A DNA stretch of 64,000 nucleotides from assembly GCF_963664075.1 (NCBI RefSeq), contig NZ_OY760916.1, positions 2,997,001 to 3,061,000 on the forward strand, read 5' to 3'. The DNA comes from an uncultured Desulfobulbus sp. GTDB lineage: Bacteria > Desulfobacterota > Desulfobulbia > Desulfobulbales > Desulfobulbaceae. This document shows positions 47,968 to 57,957 of the stretch, one piece after another. Under the pieces are notes generated by a model. That model was not told the DNA's origin, made no database searches, and saw only the letters and a list, made by a program, of their open reading frames with translations. Made by a program: the position numbers and the translations under genes. Every line of letters starts with the position of its first letter. Position 1 is the first letter of the stretch.

Positions 47968-48936
47968 TTAATATTTCAGGCCCATCCGATCTCTGACCAG
48001 GTCCATGGTCACGGTCGCTTTTTCCCGGGCCTTCTCTGCACCTTCTTTCAGCACCTGACGCAGGTAGTCCTGATTGTCGAGCAACTCTTTTTTCTTAGCG
48101 CGTGCAGTAGAAAAATGGGCATTGATCAACTCATAGAGATCCTGCTTAAGGTAGCCATAGGCGGCCCCCCCGTTAACATAGAGATCATGCACCTCCTGCA
48201 TTTTCTCCTGTGAGGCAAAGAGCTTGAGCAGTGCATAGAGGTTACAGTTGTCGGGATCTTTAGGATCTTCCACGGGGGTAGCGTCGGTCTGCACACTCAT
48301 GACCCGCTTGCGCAGCGGCTTCTCTTCAAGAAAGATCGGGATAGTATTGTCGTAGGACTTGGACATCTTCTGGCCATCGATGCCCGGGACAATGGCCGTG
48401 GACTCACTGATCAGCGGTTCCGGCAAAACAAAGGTTTCGCCAAAGGTATTGTTAAAGCGTTGGGCGATATCGCGGGCCACCTCAACATGCTGCTTCTGAT
48501 CCTTGCCCACGGGAACAATTTCGGACTGATAGAGTAAAATATCGGCAGCCATCAAAACCGGGTAGGCAAAAAGCCCATGACTGGCGGTAATATTTTTGGC
48601 AACCTTGTCCTTATAGGCATGACACCGCTCCAACAGTCCCATGGGGGTCATGGTTGACAACAGCCAGGAGAGTTCGCAAACCTCGGGTACGTCGGATTGC
48701 ACCCAGAAGATGCAACGTTTGGGATCAAGGCCCAGGGCCAGGAAGTCGGCAGCTGCCTCCAAGGTACCGGTGCGGAGGCGATCCCGGTCATGGACTGAGG
48801 TCAAGGCATGGAGATCGACAATAAAGACATAGAGCTCTGAATTGTCCATCTGCTGCAACATAGGCTGCATCATTCCAAAATAATTGCCAATATGAAGTTT
48901 TCCCGAGGGTTGTATTCCTGACAGTGTTCGTTTCAT
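47968..48936 (-). CDS. trpS: Tryptophanyl-tRNA synthetase
   Basis: 322 residues, class I. The HIGH-like motif is HIGN in GIQPSGKLHIGNYFG, and KMSKS is intact in GQKMSKSYDN. ASHGLFAYPVLMAADILLY and VGKDQKQHVEVARDIAQRFN are strong TrpS blocks. It charges tRNA-Trp. The gene is bracketed by two very long perfect inverted repeats, one at its 3' end (47891-47959) and one 25 bases upstream of its start (48962-49027); the second would fold the end of its own leader RNA. Confidence 0.97.
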   Translation of the reverse strand: MKRTLSGIQPSGKLHIGNYFGMMQPMLQQMDNSELYVFIVDLHALTSVHDRDRLRTGTLEAAADFLALGLDPKRCIFWVQSDVPEVCELSWLLSTMTPMGLLERCHAYKDKVAKNITASHGLFAYPVLMAADILLYQSEIVPVGKDQKQHVEVARDIAQRFNNTFGETFVLPEPLISESTAIVPGIDGQKMSKSYDNTIPIFLEEKPLRKRVMSVQTDATPVEDPKDPDNCNLYALLKLFASQEKMQEVHDLYVNGGAAYGYLKQDLYELINAHFSTARAKKKELLDNQDYLRQVLKEGAEKAREKATVTMDLVRDRMGLKY

Positions 48937-48961
48937 TGGTCTCTCTTCTTCTCTTCTATGT

Positions 48962-49027
48962 GAAATAGGGGGTAGACCACGTTGTATTCGCTGAACAACG
49001 AATACAACGTGGTCTACCCCCTATTTC
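48962..49027. repeat. Long perfect inverted repeat upstream of trpS
   Basis: Perfect 29-base arms (48962-48990 and 48999-49027) around CTGAACAA. The arms contain GGGGGTAGACCACGTTG and its complement. No T run follows, so it is not a simple terminator. It lies between the dnaK terminator and trpS. Confidence 0.95.
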
Positions 49028-49082
49028 TCTATTGATCGTTGCAGACAACCGCATGGTTATAGCGCAATTGGCAAAAAAAGGG

Positions 49083-49121
49083 CAAAAAAAATGGGGGCGC
49101 AGTCAGAAACCACGCCCCCAT
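49083..49121 (-). terminator. Intrinsic terminator after dnaK
   Basis: Minus-strand ATGGGGGCG ... CGCCCCCAT (nine pairs, 13-base loop), then T8. It follows the dnaK stop by 40 bases. Confidence 0.93.
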
Positions 49122-49160
49122 CATGTCAATGTTCCCTGTTTAAGCCAGGAAACGCTTTTA

Positions 49161-51080
49161 TTACTTCACTTCTTCGAAGTCGGCGTCAACGACGTCATCA
49201 TCGTCTTTCCCACCCTTTTTGGCCTGGCCACCGGTAGCACCCGCGCCCGCATCACCGGCTGCGCCACCCTCGGACTTGGCCTGGGCATACATGAGCTCGG
49301 CAAGCTTATGCGAAGCCTGGGTCAAAGCGTCGGTTGCCGCTTTTATAGCCTCAACATCCTCACCTTCCAGAGCTTTTTTAAGGTTCTCGATCTCACGCTC
49401 AACATTGCCCTTGGTCTCGGCATCAACCTTATCACCGAGCTCAGTCAGGCTTTTGCTTGTCATGTGAATCATAGAGTCGCCGTTGTTTTTGGCTTCGACC
49501 AGCTCTTTGCGTTTTTTATCTTCCTCGGCATGGAGCTCCGCATCCTTTTTCATGCGCTCAATCTCTTCCTCAGACAGACCGGAGGAAGCGGTGATGCGGA
49601 TAGACTGTTCTTTGCCAGTCCCCAGATCCTTGGCAGAAACGTGGAGGATACCGTTGGCATCCAGATCAAAGGTTACCTCGATCTGCGGTACGCCACGCGG
49701 TGCGGCAGGAATGTCGGCCAGCTCAAAACGGCCAATGGTCTTGTTGTCGTTTGCCATCTCACGCTCTCCCTGGAGCACGTGGATGGAAACCGCAGGCTGG
49801 TTGTCAGCCGCAGTGGAAAAAACCTGGCTCTTCTTGGTAGGAACCGTAGTGTTCTTCTCGATCAACTTGGTCATGACGCCGCCCAGGGTCTCGATCCCCA
49901 GGGAAAGCGGGGTAACATCCAGAAGAAGAACGTCTTTGACATCACCTTTGAGTACACCACCCTGAATCGCAGCACCGATGGCTACAACCTCGTCAGGATT
50001 CACACCTTTGTGCGGGTCTTTACCGAAGATGGCTTTAACCTTCTCCTGAACCTTGGGCATACGGGTCATACCACCAACCAGGATAACCTCGTCGATCTCG
50101 GAGGCGTTCAGACCTGCATCCTTGAGGGCAGTTATACAGGGAGCTGCACAGCGATCAATCAGGTCCTCGACCAGGGTCTCCAGTTTAGCGCGGCTCAGTT
50201 TGACATTGAGATGTTTGGGGCCGGAGGCATCTGCAGTAATAAAGGGCAGATTGATATCGGTCTCTTTCGCGCTGGAAAGCTCTTTTTTAGCTTTCTCCGC
50301 CTCTTCTTTCAGGCGCTGGAGTGCCATCTTATCGTTGCGCAGATCAACGCCCTGCTCACGTTTGAACTCATCGGCGAGCCAGTTAACGATACGCATATCA
50401 AAATCTTCACCACCGAGGAAGGTATCACCGTTGGTGGATTTCACCTCAAAAACACCATCGCCGATCTCTAGGATAGAAACATCGAAGGTACCGCCACCAA
50501 GGTCGAAGACAGCGATCTTCTCTTCGCCTTTCTTATCCAGACCGTAGGCAAGCGAAGCTGCAGTCGGCTCGTTGATGATGCGCTGCACGTTGAGCCCTGC
50601 AATCTTTCCGGCATCCTTGGTTGCCTGACGCTGGGCATCGTTAAAGTAGGCAGGAACTGTAACAACAGCCTCTGTTACGGGCTCGCCCAGGTACTCCTCG
50701 GCGGTCTGTTTCATCTTGCCCAGAGTCATGGCTGAAATCTCAGCTGCGGTGTAGGTCTTGCCGTCCACCTCAACCACCGCGTCGCCACCGGGGCCTTCTA
50801 CGATGTTAAAGGGGCTGACTTCGATGGACTTTTTCACCTCGGGATCACTGAACTTACGGCCAATCAAACGTTTGATGGCAAACAGAGTCCGGGTCGGGTT
50901 GGTCACGGCCTGACGTTTGGCAGTCTGGCCCACCAGACGCTCACCACTGTCATTGAAGGCAACAATCGACGGGGTGGTGCGGTTTCCTTCGGTATTCTCA
51001 ATAACCTTAGGATCACCACCCTCCATGATAGCCACACATGAGTTGGTGGTTCCCAAGTCAATTCCAATAATTTTACTCAT
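49161..51080 (-). CDS. dnaK: Molecular chaperone DnaK (Hsp70)
   Basis: 639 residues, full length. The ATPase domain opens with [36 protein letters not shown] and [17 protein letters not shown] are the other nucleotide-site blocks. The substrate-binding domain and glycine-rich tail ([17 protein letters not shown], then DADFEEVK) are present. With GrpE and DnaJ it refolds or holds unfolded proteins. grpE is upstream on the same strand, but dnaJ and hrcA are not in the window. A promoter-like CTTGACA-N14-CACATTGT pair lies in the 173-base gap to grpE, so dnaK probably has its own start. Confidence 0.98.
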   Translation of the reverse strand: MSKIIGIDLGTTNSCVAIMEGGDPKVIENTEGNRTTPSIVAFNDSGERLVGQTAKRQAVTNPTRTLFAIKRLIGRKFSDPEVKKSIEVSPFNIVEGPGGDAVVEVDGKTYTAAEISAMTLGKMKQTAEEYLGEPVTEAVVTVPAYFNDAQRQATKDAGKIAGLNVQRIINEPTAASLAYGLDKKGEEKIAVFDLGGGTFDVSILEIGDGVFEVKSTNGDTFLGGEDFDMRIVNWLADEFKREQGVDLRNDKMALQRLKEEAEKAKKELSSAKETDINLPFITADASGPKHLNVKLSRAKLETLVEDLIDRCAAPCITALKDAGLNASEIDEVILVGGMTRMPKVQEKVKAIFGKDPHKGVNPDEVVAIGAAIQGGVLKGDVKDVLLLDVTPLSLGIETLGGVMTKLIEKNTTVPTKKSQVFSTAADNQPAVSIHVLQGEREMANDNKTIGRFELADIPAAPRGVPQIEVTFDLDANGILHVSAKDLGTGKEQSIRITASSGLSEEEIERMKKDAELHAEEDKKRKELVEAKNNGDSMIHMTSKSLTELGDKVDAETKGNVEREIENLKKALEGEDVEAIKAATDALTQASHKLAELMYAQAKSEGGAAGDAGAGATGGQAKKGGKDDDDVVDADFEEVK

Positions 51081-51151
51081 AATCTACGCTCTCCTTCTCT
51101 CTCTGTATTTATATCTGGCAAAAGCCTAAAAATTTCACAATTTCAACTAGT

Positions 51152-51180
51152 ACAATGTGTTCTATTCGCCGCTTGTCAAG
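51152..51180 (-). promoter_or_regulatory. Possible heat-shock-type promoter for dnaK
   Basis: On the minus strand CTTGACA, 14 bases, then CACATTGT, which fits the sigma-32 pattern (CTTGAAA-N13-15-CCCCATNT) about as well as a sigma-70 one. grpE has a matching CTTGACA near 51989-51995. No CIRCE inverted repeat is seen at either gene. Confidence 0.4.
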
Positions 51181-51253
51181 CTGCATTCACATAACCAAGA
51201 CGCTCTTTCACAGCTGAGAGGGCTCACCCGTTCAAGCTGAGATCAAGAGGGAG

Positions 51254-51841
51254 TCAGGCTGCTTTCCCCGGACCGCTGGAAACAACAACCTGCGCATGGC
51301 GCAGAACCCGATCCTTAAAACGATATCCCTTGGCAAATTCGCGCAGTACATGGTTGGCAGGCATTTCTTCACTGGCCTCCATGGTCAGAGCGTCGTGTTC
51401 ATCGGGATTGAAGCTCAGGCCGATGGATTCGAGAGCTTCCACCTCATAACGCTCAAGCGTAGAACTCAACCCCTTGCGCGTCAACTCGATCCCCTCAAGC
51501 AAGGACTGCAGTTTTTTTTCGGTGTCTTCACTCTCAGCACTCCCCTGCTCTAAAGCCCGGTCTAGGTTATCAAGGGTGGGCAAAAGATCGCGCAGAATAT
51601 TTTCACCGGCGTATTTCAGCAATTTGCTGCGTTCGCGCTCCATACGTTTCTTGTAGTTTTCAAACTCGGCAGCAACGCGCATCAACTGGTCCTGGGTTGC
51701 GGTCACTTTCTCCTGCAACGCCTCGGTCTCGCTGACCTCTACGCTTTCTTCGGTAATAGTCTCCACATCCTCCAGGACTTCGGGATTCTCCTTTTCTTTC
51801 TGCTCACCGACAGGATCCTGTTTGTTTGTCTCGTCTATCAC
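51254..51841 (-). CDS. grpE: Nucleotide exchange factor GrpE
   Basis: 195 residues: a long acidic coiled-coil N-terminus (EVLEDVETITEESVEVSE, ALQEKVTATQDQLMRVAAEF) then the GrpE core, with ENYKKRMERERSKLLKYAGE, LLPTLDNLDRALEQG and NHVLREFAKGYRFKDRVLR. It speeds ADP release from DnaK. It is upstream of dnaK in the same direction. The start at 51841 has AGGAG upstream. Confidence 0.95.
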   Translation of the reverse strand: MIDETNKQDPVGEQKEKENPEVLEDVETITEESVEVSETEALQEKVTATQDQLMRVAAEFENYKKRMERERSKLLKYAGENILRDLLPTLDNLDRALEQGSAESEDTEKKLQSLLEGIELTRKGLSSTLERYEVEALESIGLSFNPDEHDALTMEASEEMPANHVLREFAKGYRFKDRVLRHAQVVVSSGPGKAA

Positions 51842-52072
51842 GTAGGCTCTCCTTTTTCTGCTCAGTTATATATAGTTACTCTGGCGGCTATGCGGCGCGG
51901 CGAGCACCTTCTGCCAGCTCTGCGCCTCTCTCGGCGTACAGACAGGCCGGTCAAATCTGTGGCCAACATTAAGTATGGAAAAATCCAGTGTCAAGGGAGG
52001 CACGCCCGCTTTTCCGGAAGTAATTTTTCAAAAAATTTCCAAGAAAAACAGAGAGAAAAGACTCATTCTCAC

Positions 52073-52112
52073 AAAAAAAATCCCCTGTCACCTTTAGGTG
52101 ACAGGGGATTTT
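52073..52112 (-). terminator. Intrinsic terminator after the aminotransferase gene
   Basis: TCCCCTGTCACC/GGTGACAGGGGA (12 pairs, 4-base loop) extended by AAAA/TTTT, with T8 on the minus strand, 23 bases beyond the stop. Confidence 0.95.
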
Positions 52113-52134
52113 AAAATTGGCTGAAGCAAAAGTA

Positions 52135-53466
52135 TCAGCGGCAGTGCCCTCGCCCAACGGATGAACTCACATAGCTCTTGATACTTGCAGCAATGGTTTC
52201 AAATATCTGGACAAATTCATCTTCTTCTTTTTCAAGCAGGGTAATACGGAAGCCCTGCAGGTCGGTTGCAAAGGAAGAGAGGGGGACCACACAGATTCCG
52301 GTTGATGCCAAAAGATAATAGACGAAACGTTTATCCGGCTGAATATTCGGCCCAGAAACCAGACGCTCAATAATTTCTCGCACCTCATCGATCTCAATGG
52401 GCAGAGTCTGCTGATGATTGAGCACCCACTCCTCAAAGACCGCACTCATGTAGAAGGCACCATTGGCCCGATTGACCAAGAGCCCTTTGACATTTTTTAA
52501 AATGTTATACGCCAGATTGGAAAAACGCTCATAGCGTTTAATGCGGTTTTTGAGATGTTCCTGATAGAGAGGATGCGACTTGATTCGTGGCAGGACCATC
52601 TGGGGCAGAGTTGTCGAGCAGACCTCCAGCATTTTAGCGTTGATGATCGAGTTCACATAGGTAGCAAACATGGGATCTCGATGGCGATTATAGACCTCTA
52701 TCCACCCACAACGCGAACCAGGCCAAGGCATCTCCTTAGAAATACCCCGCATGCAGAGTGCTGGCACTTTATCACCGATAACCGTACAAAGCGGCGCCGA
52801 GGTGGTGCCGTTGTACGTCATGTTCTGATAGATCTCATCGCAGATAATAAAGAGCTCGTTTTTCTCGCAGATCTCAACAATGGCCCGCATGACATCAGCA
52901 GGATAGACCGCGCCGGTGGGATTATCGGGGTTGAGCAGCAAAATACCTGCAACCGCAGGGTTATACTTGATGTGGTTTTCGATATCCTCAAGATCCGGAT
53001 ACCAGAGATGGTTTGGATCAAGGATGTAGGTTACAGGCTGCGTACCGGCATGGGCTGCCTCAGCAGAAGAATGAGTTGTGTAACTGGGAGTGGGAACAAG
53101 GACACGGGCAGTAGGTTTAAGCATGCCATAGACCTTGGAAATAGCGTCGCCAAGCCCGTTGAAGAAAATGATATCTTCAGCATCGATCTGCACACCGCCG
53201 CGGGCGTTGGTACACTGGGCGACAAATTCTCGAGTTTCCAGGAGTCCCTTGGTGGGAGAGTAGCCGTAGCTTTGATTTTCGTAGACAGCCTCGGCCACGA
53301 TCTCTTTCATCCAGGTAGGAACTTCTTCCCCCTTGGCAATAGGATCACCAATGTTTTCCCAGTTTACCTGTACTCCCAGGCTTTTTAATTTGTCACCCAG
53401 GTTAACGATATTGCGGATCTCGTAGGTCAACTCATCCGCGCCGACATGTAAAATATCCGTACGCAT
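52135..53466 (-). CDS. PLP-dependent class I/II aminotransferase
   Basis: 443 residues from ATG 53466 (MRTDILHVGADELTYEIRN); the frame is open to 53517. It has NPDNPTGAVYP and CDEIYQNMTYNG, and the PLP-binding lysine is in RGISKEMPWPGSRCGW; the arginine-containing QGFRITLLE near the end binds the substrate carboxylate. It resembles AlaA/AlaC-type alanine or aspartate transaminases, but the insert after YLLASTGIC and the overall length (usual 390-410) are larger, so the substrate is not certain. It is a single gene with its own terminator. Confidence 0.85.
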   Translation of the reverse strand: MRTDILHVGADELTYEIRNIVNLGDKLKSLGVQVNWENIGDPIAKGEEVPTWMKEIVAEAVYENQSYGYSPTKGLLETREFVAQCTNARGGVQIDAEDIIFFNGLGDAISKVYGMLKPTARVLVPTPSYTTHSSAEAAHAGTQPVTYILDPNHLWYPDLEDIENHIKYNPAVAGILLLNPDNPTGAVYPADVMRAIVEICEKNELFIICDEIYQNMTYNGTTSAPLCTVIGDKVPALCMRGISKEMPWPGSRCGWIEVYNRHRDPMFATYVNSIINAKMLEVCSTTLPQMVLPRIKSHPLYQEHLKNRIKRYERFSNLAYNILKNVKGLLVNRANGAFYMSAVFEEWVLNHQQTLPIEIDEVREIIERLVSGPNIQPDKRFVYYLLASTGICVVPLSSFATDLQGFRITLLEKEEDEFVQIFETIAASIKSYVSSSVGRGHCR

Positions 53467-53767
53467 TGCTCTAACGCTCTCACTCTTGCACAAAGCTTTT
53501 GCTGCAATGGACAGCACCTGAGTTGTATGAACTCATCAAGCTCTCTATGCAAGTCAATCTATGTTGATTTGTTTTCTTAAACGACCCGAAAAACCAGAAG
53601 TCATTGCAAGTGCAGGATGCCTCCTGCTTTGCTCATTCTTCTCGTCTAAGACATTTAAGAAAAGATATCGGCGGGTCCCCCTTCAACGTTGATCAAATAC
53701 CCACCCTCCAAGAGGAAAAACAAGCTGGGGTATTACCACAGGGGTAGAATGGCGTCAACAGGCCATT

Positions 53768-56509
53768 TCAGGCATTTGGCAGGAGTTCTGTTATCTTGTT
53801 GACTCCCAAGGGCAGAGAATAAAAACTTCCCTGTCCCTGTTCACAACCAAGATTACGCAGCAGTTGCTTCTGTTCGGGATGTTCCACCCCATCAGCAACA
53901 ACGTGCACTCCCAGAGTCTGGCAGAAAGGAATTAATGCGGCAAGCAGCGTCTTGGCCTGGTGATCAAAACGGCTCTGCTCGACAAGCTCTCGGCTCACCA
54001 GCACAGAGAGCACGGGAAGGGACTGAAGCTGCAAAGAAATGCAACGGCCTTGACCAAACTCTGTCAGGGCATAATGCAGCCCCAGTTGGCTCAACTGCTG
54101 CAACGAGGACATGAGCTGGCTGGTGGCCTCGGTTACCACTCGCTCACGCAGCCCTAAAACCAGCATATTTGCATCGAACCCCTCAGTGTCTATCACCCTC
54201 CTCATAACGGCAAGAAAATCGGCATCAAGCAACAGACGACTGCTGCAGGGGAGGATCAAAGGGGGACATCTGCGTCCCTGATCTTGCCAAAACTGAAGAT
54301 CATCACTCAGGCGCTGCAGTATCCAGTCACTCAGGGGGCCAAGCATATCACATTCATGGCCTGCGGACACAAAGGCCTCCGGAAGCAGTAACCCCATGGA
54401 AGGGTGCAACCAATACGGTTCAGCCAAAAGGCCAACGACCCGATCACTGTCCAGCTGAAATTGAGGCTGATAATCAATGAAGAGCTCATCTTCTGCAAAA
54501 GCGCGCAGAAATTCTTGCCTGTTAAGCCTTGGACGTTTTCCGTTGCATGGCAGATCCTGCCGAAAAAACTGGTAATTACTCCGCCCGATCTCTTTTGCTG
54601 CATAGAGGGCCAGGTCGGCACATTTTATGACTTCATCTATGGTTTCGGCATCTTCGGGATAGAGAGCAATCCCTATGGAGGTCGAGGCCCGAATCTGATG
54701 CTCTCGGGTTTGAATGGGCTTGACGAGTGCGGTCATTATTTTTTCAGCAACCACGCCTGCATCCCGCTGTTCGTGGATATCCTCAAGTACGAAAACAAAT
54801 TCATCGCCACCCAACCTGGCCACCGTATCCGACTGACGCCCCTGCCGCTGGAGCCGTTTGGCCACTTCCTGGAGGAGTTCATCGCCGACATCGTGCCCCA
54901 GGGTATCGTTGATGGTTTTAAACTTATCCAGATCCAGAAAAAGCACAGCCACCCCGGTTCGATTTCGTTCGGCCTTGCTCACCGCCTGGTTGAGTCGATC
55001 CCGAAAGAGCAACCGATTGGGTAGTCCGGTTAAGTTATCATGATGGGCCAGTTGATAGAGATGGGAGCGAGATTCACGCAGCTCCTTTTCAATGCGCAAA
55101 CGATCGGTGATATCGCGGGCCACCTCAATGACACCATAAAGGTTCCCTTCGTGATCAATGAGCGGCGAAGCCTCAAGCTCGAAGGTATTTTTCACCCCGT
55201 TGCCGTGGTAGGGATTATGGACCAGTTTAATCTGGGTGTTGTGTTTAACGACCTGTGCCACCGGGCAGGGATAGCGAGGATCCTTGCAGGGAGTATCGCT
55301 GCAACTGAAGATGCGATAACATTTTTCCCCCTGAAAGGTGTCATAAGAAGCTCCAGCATGGACAAGCCGAGCAGCAGACTGGTTAATCAGCAGAACGTTG
55401 TATTTCAGATCAATAACCATAACCGGGTCACCGGCACTATCGATGACCGTCTGCAAAAAATTACGCTCATGATTGACGGCGTCATGCAGTTGCTGCTGAA
55501 CAAGGGCAATGGCCTCGTCCTGCTTCTTTTGCAGGGTGATATTCTGGTGGGTGCCGGTCATGCGCACAGGCATATTATTGTGATCACGCTCCACCACCTG
55601 GCCACGGTCGAGAAACCAACTCCACTCTCCATTTTTTTCCTGAACCCGATATTCGATGCGATATTCGTCGGTCTTGCCTGCCAGGTGCTGATTAAGGACT
55701 TGCAAGACCTGTTCTCGATCATCAGGATGGATAAAACGGCGGGGTAAAGTCGCCCCTGCGGTATCCGCCCTATAGTCGAGCAGTTCCCACTGATCTGGAC
55801 TGGTATACATTTCACCGGTACTGATGTTCCAATCCCATAGCCCGGCCTGGGAGGCATGCAGTGCCAACTCATACCTTTCTTCGATGCGCTCGAGTTCCAG
55901 CTGGCGCCTCTTTCCGGCCTCCTCATCAAAGAGTTGGCGTAAGGCAAGCCCCATTGTTTCAGCAAGCTCAAGCAGGATATTTTTTTCAGCTGGAGAGAGA
56001 AAACGATCGACAGGCAGACGCAGGGTTAGAAAACCCGATAAACTTGCTGAACAGTGGAGGGGGATGGTCATGCCATGCTGCGTGCTGGTCGTGTTGTTTA
56101 CACAAAGACCGCAGGTGCAATCTTCACAGACGACGATGCCAGCCTCTCTACCTTCCAGGGCCCTCCGTCCGCAATCGGGAAGTTCCCCTCTTTGTAATCC
56201 ATCAATCAGAGGTTGGAGCACTTCTTCTAATCCTGTTTCTGCAGTAATGATGCCACCGGAATCCTGATCAATCAACACCAGGAGCACTGCCTGACCCGCT
56301 CCTGGTCCGGCAAGCCGATCGCAGATACCTTGAAGCAGATGCGCTAAATCCCGCTCCTGAAATAGAAAACGGCTCACGTCATACGCAGCTTCCAGCAAAG
56401 TCGGCCTGTGTTGCATCAAGAATGTTCGCTCGTTAGAAGAAGGGAAAATGAAAAAAAGACGAAGACAATAAGCAGAGGCTCCCCGACCGGTCAAATAGGC
56501 GGAGGCCAT
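53768..56509 (-). CDS. GAF-PAS-PAS-GGDEF-EAL protein with degenerate EAL domain
   Basis: 913 residues from the longest start (56509); an ATG at 56416 is also possible and neither has a clear ribosome-binding site. A GAF-like domain (about 35-195) has a cysteine cluster, CEDCTCGLC at 128-136. Two PAS domains follow (about 208-325 and 350-470; the second has CYRIFSCSDTPC). The GGDEF is intact at 567-571 with inhibitory I-site RQSD at 558-561, so c-di-GMP synthesis is expected. The EAL domain is degenerate: the motif reads LAEPYW instead of EALLRW, and DDFGTG is replaced by TEFGQG, so phosphodiesterase activity is probably lost. It follows the NtrC-type regulator gene on the same strand. Confidence 0.92.
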   Translation of the reverse strand: MASAYLTGRGASAYCLRLFFIFPSSNERTFLMQHRPTLLEAAYDVSRFLFQERDLAHLLQGICDRLAGPGAGQAVLLVLIDQDSGGIITAETGLEEVLQPLIDGLQRGELPDCGRRALEGREAGIVVCEDCTCGLCVNNTTSTQHGMTIPLHCSASLSGFLTLRLPVDRFLSPAEKNILLELAETMGLALRQLFDEEAGKRRQLELERIEERYELALHASQAGLWDWNISTGEMYTSPDQWELLDYRADTAGATLPRRFIHPDDREQVLQVLNQHLAGKTDEYRIEYRVQEKNGEWSWFLDRGQVVERDHNNMPVRMTGTHQNITLQKKQDEAIALVQQQLHDAVNHERNFLQTVIDSAGDPVMVIDLKYNVLLINQSAARLVHAGASYDTFQGEKCYRIFSCSDTPCKDPRYPCPVAQVVKHNTQIKLVHNPYHGNGVKNTFELEASPLIDHEGNLYGVIEVARDITDRLRIEKELRESRSHLYQLAHHDNLTGLPNRLLFRDRLNQAVSKAERNRTGVAVLFLDLDKFKTINDTLGHDVGDELLQEVAKRLQRQGRQSDTVARLGGDEFVFVLEDIHEQRDAGVVAEKIMTALVKPIQTREHQIRASTSIGIALYPEDAETIDEVIKCADLALYAAKEIGRSNYQFFRQDLPCNGKRPRLNRQEFLRAFAEDELFIDYQPQFQLDSDRVVGLLAEPYWLHPSMGLLLPEAFVSAGHECDMLGPLSDWILQRLSDDLQFWQDQGRRCPPLILPCSSRLLLDADFLAVMRRVIDTEGFDANMLVLGLRERVVTEATSQLMSSLQQLSQLGLHYALTEFGQGRCISLQLQSLPVLSVLVSRELVEQSRFDHQAKTLLAALIPFCQTLGVHVVADGVEHPEQKQLLRNLGCEQGQGSFYSLPLGVNKITELLPNA

Positions 56510-56530
56510 TGCTAATACTGCGTTTATTCT

Positions 56531-57883
56531 TCAAGTTATATTATAACTTTTAATCTTGTTCAAGAGCGTCTTACGCGTAATTTGCAATCGCCTTGCCGCT
56601 TCGCTCCGATTACCGCCGGTTTCTTCCAAGGTCTTGATGATCAGCATCTTTTCGGCCTCTTTCAAGGTGGAAGGCGCTTCAACCTCTTGGGGCTGATTCA
56701 TGCCAGCCCAACGACTGATGGCAAGGGGTAGTGCGCTCAAATCAAGATACTCCCCACGCATGAGAATCGCTCCACGCTCCATGGAATGCTCCAATTCCCG
56801 TACATTCCCGGGCCAGGGATAGCGGTTGAGCACGTCCATGCATTCTGGTGTTACCCCGCAAATGGTACGACCGTTACGGGCGGCAAACTTTTCAAGAAAA
56901 TAGTTTACCAGCAAAGGAATATCCCCATGCCGCTCGCGCAGGGGAGGAACTTCCAATTCAACCACATTAAGACGGTAGTAAAGATCCTCGCGAAAACGCC
57001 CGGCCGCCACCTCCTCTTCAAGATCACGGTTGGTTGCACAGAGGATACGGGCATCCACCTTGAGTGTTTCCTGGCCGCCAACCCGCTGCAACTCGTGTTC
57101 CTGCAGTACCCGCAACAATTTAGCCTGCATGGAAGGTGATGTTTCGCCAATCTCATCGAGAAAAAGAGTCCCCCCCTGGGCCTGGACAAAACGCCCTTCC
57201 CTTCGACGATCAGCCCCGGTAAAAGCACCTCGTTCATGACCAAACAGCTCGGATTCGAGTAAGGTTTCAGCCAGGGCCGCGCAGTTCACCTTGACCAAAG
57301 GCCCCCTGGCCCGCTGACTTTTATGGTGTAGGGCAGCAGCGACCAGTTCTTTTCCGGTACCTGATTCTCCGTTGATCAGCACCGTGGCCTCGGTGGGAGC
57401 CACATGCACGATCATCTCCCAGAGCTCCTGCATGGGAGTGGATGTACCAATGATGCGGTTATCATCACCAAAGGGCTGGTCGAGCTCTGAAGATTCAGCC
57501 TCCTGGTTGCGGTGCCCCATGGCTACCTCAAGCGTTGTTTTCAGGCGATCAAAATCTAGGGGCTTGGTGAGGTAATCGTGGGCTCCCTGTTTAATTGCAG
57601 CCACGGCCGAATCCACCGAGGAAAAAGCGGTCATAATCACCACGGGGATAGCAGGGTTGATCGCATGAATACGCTTAAGTGCCTCCATCCCATCCATGGT
57701 GGTCATGCGCACATCCATCAAGATAGCATCAAAAGGCCCCTGCTCAACAGCGGCAACAGCAGTGGAACCGTCATCGGCCTCTTCTGCATCCCACCCCCAT
57801 TCGCCCAAAAGCGAGTGCAACATAAATCGGTGCACCCGCTCATCATCGACGATCAAAACCTTAGCCTTAGGCTGTGCTGACAT
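56531..57883 (-). CDS. NtrC-family sigma-54-dependent response regulator
   Basis: 450 residues from ATG 57883 (MSAQPKAKVLIVDDERVHRF), with an AAGGAA site; the frame is open to 57925. Receiver with DD at 12-13 and phosphoacceptor in ILMDVRMTTMDG; AAA+ domain with GESGTGKE, the sigma-54 loop GAFTGA and LFLDEIGE; and a C-terminal Fis-type helix-turn-helix (GGNRSEAARRLQITRKTL). No histidine kinase is next to it; the GGDEF/EAL gene starts 21 bases after its stop. It may control motility or surface genes from sigma-54 promoters, which is inference. Confidence 0.92.
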   Translation of the reverse strand: MSAQPKAKVLIVDDERVHRFMLHSLLGEWGWDAEEADDGSTAVAAVEQGPFDAILMDVRMTTMDGMEALKRIHAINPAIPVVIMTAFSSVDSAVAAIKQGAHDYLTKPLDFDRLKTTLEVAMGHRNQEAESSELDQPFGDDNRIIGTSTPMQELWEMIVHVAPTEATVLINGESGTGKELVAAALHHKSQRARGPLVKVNCAALAETLLESELFGHERGAFTGADRRREGRFVQAQGGTLFLDEIGETSPSMQAKLLRVLQEHELQRVGGQETLKVDARILCATNRDLEEEVAAGRFREDLYYRLNVVELEVPPLRERHGDIPLLVNYFLEKFAARNGRTICGVTPECMDVLNRYPWPGNVRELEHSMERGAILMRGEYLDLSALPLAISRWAGMNQPQEVEAPSTLKEAEKMLIIKTLEETGGNRSEAARRLQITRKTLLNKIKSYNIT

Positions 57884-57957
57884 ATACATTTCCTTGCTGT
57901 AAAGCACTCTGACTGAATAGAACAAGCATACTTTGCAAAAACGAGTATACTAGCCCC

